Shown: piece after piece, positions 63,801 to 64,000 of the stretch | Position numbering within the stretch: the stretch's first letter is position 1 | Layout: the number at the start of each line of letters is the position of its first letter | Source: Micromonospora cathayae | Lineage (GTDB): Bacteria > Actinomycetota > Actinomycetes > Mycobacteriales > Micromonosporaceae | Direction: 5' to 3' | NCBI RefSeq assembly: GCF_028993575.1 | Contig: NZ_CP118615.1 | Coordinates: forward strand, 5,237,001 to 5,301,000 | Length of the DNA stretch: 64,000 bases | Made by a program: the position numbers and the translations under genes | Notes under the pieces: model-generated | Database searches by the model: none | What the model saw: the letters and a program-made list of their open reading frames with translations, nothing else | What the model was told of the DNA's origin: nothing

Positions 63801-64000
63801 GGTTGTACCAGAGATGGTGGGCCGGGCCGAGCCGGAAGATCTCGTGGTGGAACAGCCGGTCGTGTTCCAGGTCGGGGGCCTGGGCCATGTCCTCGTGCAT
63901 CAGGCGGACCGCCGTGGCGCGCGGGTCGGCCTCGGTGCTGAGGTCGCGGATCCGGGGGGTGAAGTCCGGGGCCGGGCCGACGTACTGCACCGGGACGCCG
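57862..64000 (-). CDS. NRPS-1: C-A-T-C-A-T (N-terminus outside window)
   Basis: 2046 codons are visible; the reading frame is still open at base 64000 and the first C domain is already past its start, so the true N-terminus is upstream. Order by position: C1 64000-62890 (HHLIHDG near 63790), A1 62870-61400, T1 near 61230 ([10 protein letters not shown]), C2 61060-59710 (HHIATDG), A2 59690-58240, T2 near 58060. Both A domains have all core motifs ([52 protein letters not shown]) and give the same by-eye code, D-A-L-Q-F-G-G-G-F, so two copies of the same residue are expected; I cannot name it. The A domains have unusual codon use and are near-identical. No TE or epimerase, so the chain passes on. 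Confidence 0.95.
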   Translation of the reverse strand, partial: GVPVQYVGPAPDFTPRIRDLSTEADPRATAVRLMHEDMAQAPDLEHDRLFHHEIFRLGPAHHLWYNRAHHLIHDGYTSTVIRRRGAELYTALVEGRPATGAPLGSFTAMRDEQDRYAGSRAQQRDAAYWRKLMADAAYPAGPLSPEKPANRVTRQVSRLDTDGFDRLRRFAERAGVTWQQALITAAVVHRHLWSGDDDVLLSLPVPGRLSPAAVGAPGMMANILPLRCRIDPTETAEALAARVAKQTLRAQWHQRYDSADLLHDLDWPTDGRREFGPVVNIVAGDEHDHFAGLPALHHLISTGGTVEDLALTVTHHPDGGLRVDVSVDTAHRHAVDLDAYQHTFHRTLAAMTARPGRPVAGIDPLDPADRDRVLHDWNATAVPVPDVSLGELFASRVAEAPDAVAVVGEGVSLSYREVDARANRLARHLVSRGVRRGDVVGVLLERGVDFAVALLAVVKTGAGYSVLDPEFPDERLHRVLDETGAPAVVTRATLAGRLAAGPVVVAVDTDAEAIAGCADSPLAVAVDPGDVACVMFTSGSTGVPKGVVSSHRALVGSVVGQGYASFGAGEVFLQCSPVSWDAFSLEFWGALVFGGTTVLQSGQRPEPGLIASLVAEHGVSMLQLSSGLFNLLVDEYPQVFDGVRVAFTGGEPASVGHVARIVGRCPGLRVANGYGPAESMGFTTTYDIPADISGASVPVGGPVANKRAYVLDRRLRPVPVGVVGEVYLAGIGLAHGYLKRPGLTAERFVADPFGGPGERLYRTGDLARWTADGVLEFVGRVDGQVKVRGFRVEPGEIEAALLTHDLVAQAAVLAGADPTGTMRLVGYVVAESGTPVDGQDVRSWLRQRLPEHMVPSAVVVLERMPLTANGKLDRRALPEPEFTATAGTGRPARDAREEILCGLYAEVLGLPAVSIDDDFFDLGGHSLLAARLASRARTVLGVELSIRDIFQAPTIATLTEHLATTGRARPRPAVTAAPRGERIPLSYAQRRLWLVDSLHGGGSAAYNVPLAVRLTGDLDVPALELALTDLTARHEVLRTVVTTVDGEPYQRILDPAPVTVDHRRTSPDDLDRQLAEAAGHVFDLSAAPPLRVTLLDLGDDDRVLLILLHHIATDGQSLRPLFADLATAYAARRAGRAPDWAPLPVQYADYTLWQRAMLGDPTDPDSVHATDLAFWRDTLAGIPEELGLPLDRPRPATADHRGGAVPVRIEPDLARRIGALARQQRCTPFMVLQAALALTLTRFGAGTDVPIGTPVAGRSDEALDALVGFFVNTLVLRTDTSGNPSFADLLGRVRATDLDAFAHQELPFDLLLEALNPVRTLARHPLFQVCLALDDAADGTFRLPGLRVGRGGVVDTGTAKFDLEFLLRDEGDAGIGGALLYRAAILDRSTVERLLAALLRVLAQATADPELPVDTIDALDAAEHRAVVHDWNATAVAVPDLPLHVLFAARVAEAPDAVAVVGDGVRLSYREVDARANRLARHLVSCGVRRGDVVGVLLERGVDFAVALLAVVKSGAGYSVLDPEFPDERLGWVLAETRAAALVSRSTLASRVSATCPVVRVDADADTIAAHPDTDLDVRVDAGDVACVMFTSGSTGVPKGVVSSHRALVGSVVGQGYASFGAGEVFLQCSPVSWDAFSLEFWGALVFGGCTVLQSGQRPEPGLIASLVAEHRVSMLQLSSGLFNLLVDEYPQVFDGVRVAFTGGEPASVGHVAKALALYPDLRVANGYGPAESMGFTTTYDVPEDLTGASVPVGRAVANKRAYLLDDRLRPVPVGVVGEVYLAGIGLAHGYLNRPGLTAERFVADPFGGPGERLYRTGDLARWTADGVLEFVGRVDGQVKVRGFRVEPGEIEAALLSHDLVAQAAVLAGPDPTGTMRLVGYLVPEAGQALNGQDVRSWLRQRLPEHMVPSAVVVLERMPLTANGKLDRRALPEPEFTATAGTGRPARDAREEILCGLYAEVLGLPAVSIDDDFFDLGGHSLLAARLASRARTVLGVELSIRDIFQAPTIATLTGQLPAAAPTRARPVLRRRTDAGNRLPTGGPTP
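57960..59645 (-). repeat. A2-T2 copy of an intragenic duplication in NRPS-1
   Basis: Most of this stretch recurs 3159-3162 bp upstream in the same gene. Long blocks, for instance 58800-59240 and the T-domain block around 58070-58310, are nearly base-identical to the other copy. Segments for the A core use TTG, TAT, TGT, CAT, GAT and GGT codons rarely seen elsewhere in the window. Confidence 0.85.
61119..62835 (-). repeat. A1-T1 copy of an intragenic duplication in NRPS-1
   Basis: Partner of the A2-T2 copy. The near-identical blocks include 61960-62405 and the T-domain region around 61230-61475. Differences cluster in the N-terminal subdomain segment about 62410-62620 and in the linker near 61480-61560, which suggests gene conversion acting on the rest. 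Confidence 0.85.

Noticed and set aside
1..64000. tRNA, rRNA or replication origin features
   Set aside because: Scanning both strands by eye I saw no cloverleaf with a T-loop, no rRNA segment and no cluster of DnaA boxes.

Overview
The window is very GC-rich DNA with G/C-ending codons, frequent GTG starts, ATGA/GTGA stop-start overlaps and secreted CBM-linked polysaccharidases. It therefore looks like a filamentous actinobacterium, most probably a Micromonosporaceae member such as Micromonospora; that assignment is inference from gene style, not from a marker gene.

Left part (1-23.9 kb): carbohydrate and accessory genes. A leftward operon holds araB, araD and a sugar ABC transporter (binding lipoprotein, fused ATPase, two permeases, the last cut by the edge), divergent from a LacI-family regulator with two LacI-type operators between them. 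Then come a CBM2-GH5 cellulase behind a CebR-like box, a DUF4180 / helix-turn-helix gene pair, a GH16-CBM13 laminarinase, a selenium-binding-protein (methanethiol oxidase) / membrane-protein pair, a ThuA-like protein, two flavin monooxygenases, a PL9-type pectate lyase, a GH13 amylase with three CBM20 domains, and a frameshifted STAS gene. Nearly every transcription unit ends in a strong perfect hairpin, and each secreted hydrolase has its own palindrome.

Right part (23.9-64 kb, running off the right edge): a nonribosomal peptide cluster, entirely on the minus strand. The downstream operon (37.8 to 23.9 kb) reads: glutamate mutase S and E subunits, a truncated class II aaRS paralog of the asparagine synthetase type, a GltB-like FMN protein, a KAS III-like enzyme, a BtrJ-like ATP-grasp ligase, a BtrK-like PLP decarboxylase, a dedicated ACP, a second KAS III-like protein without the usual Cys, an acyl-CoA dehydrogenase fragment, a full acyl-CoA dehydrogenase, an Sfp-type PPTase, a small Cys-rich protein and an MFS exporter. 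Read together, these suggest that glutamate is rearranged to 3-methylaspartate, loaded on the ACP, decarboxylated to a beta-amino acyl thioester (3-aminoisobutyryl-ACP is the simplest prediction), possibly desaturated, and passed to the NRPS.

The upstream operon (64 to 38 kb) encodes, in order of transcription, NRPS-1 (C-A-T-C-A-T, N-terminus outside), a type II thioesterase, an Fe(II)/2-oxoglutarate oxygenase, a stand-alone A-T didomain with a Gln/Glu-like code, NRPS-2 (C-T-C-A*-T, with an A domain that has lost its core motifs), NRPS-3 (A-C-T-C-A-T-C-A-T-TE) and an MbtH-like protein, ending in a 15-bp hairpin. Three carriers lack a usable cis A domain while two A domains are spare, so loading in trans is likely. 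The combination of an ATP-grasp/decarboxylase ACP pathway, glutamate mutase, an AsnA-like aaRS, a GltB-like flavoprotein and a non-canonical NRPS does not match any cluster I can name and is the best candidate for an undescribed system here.
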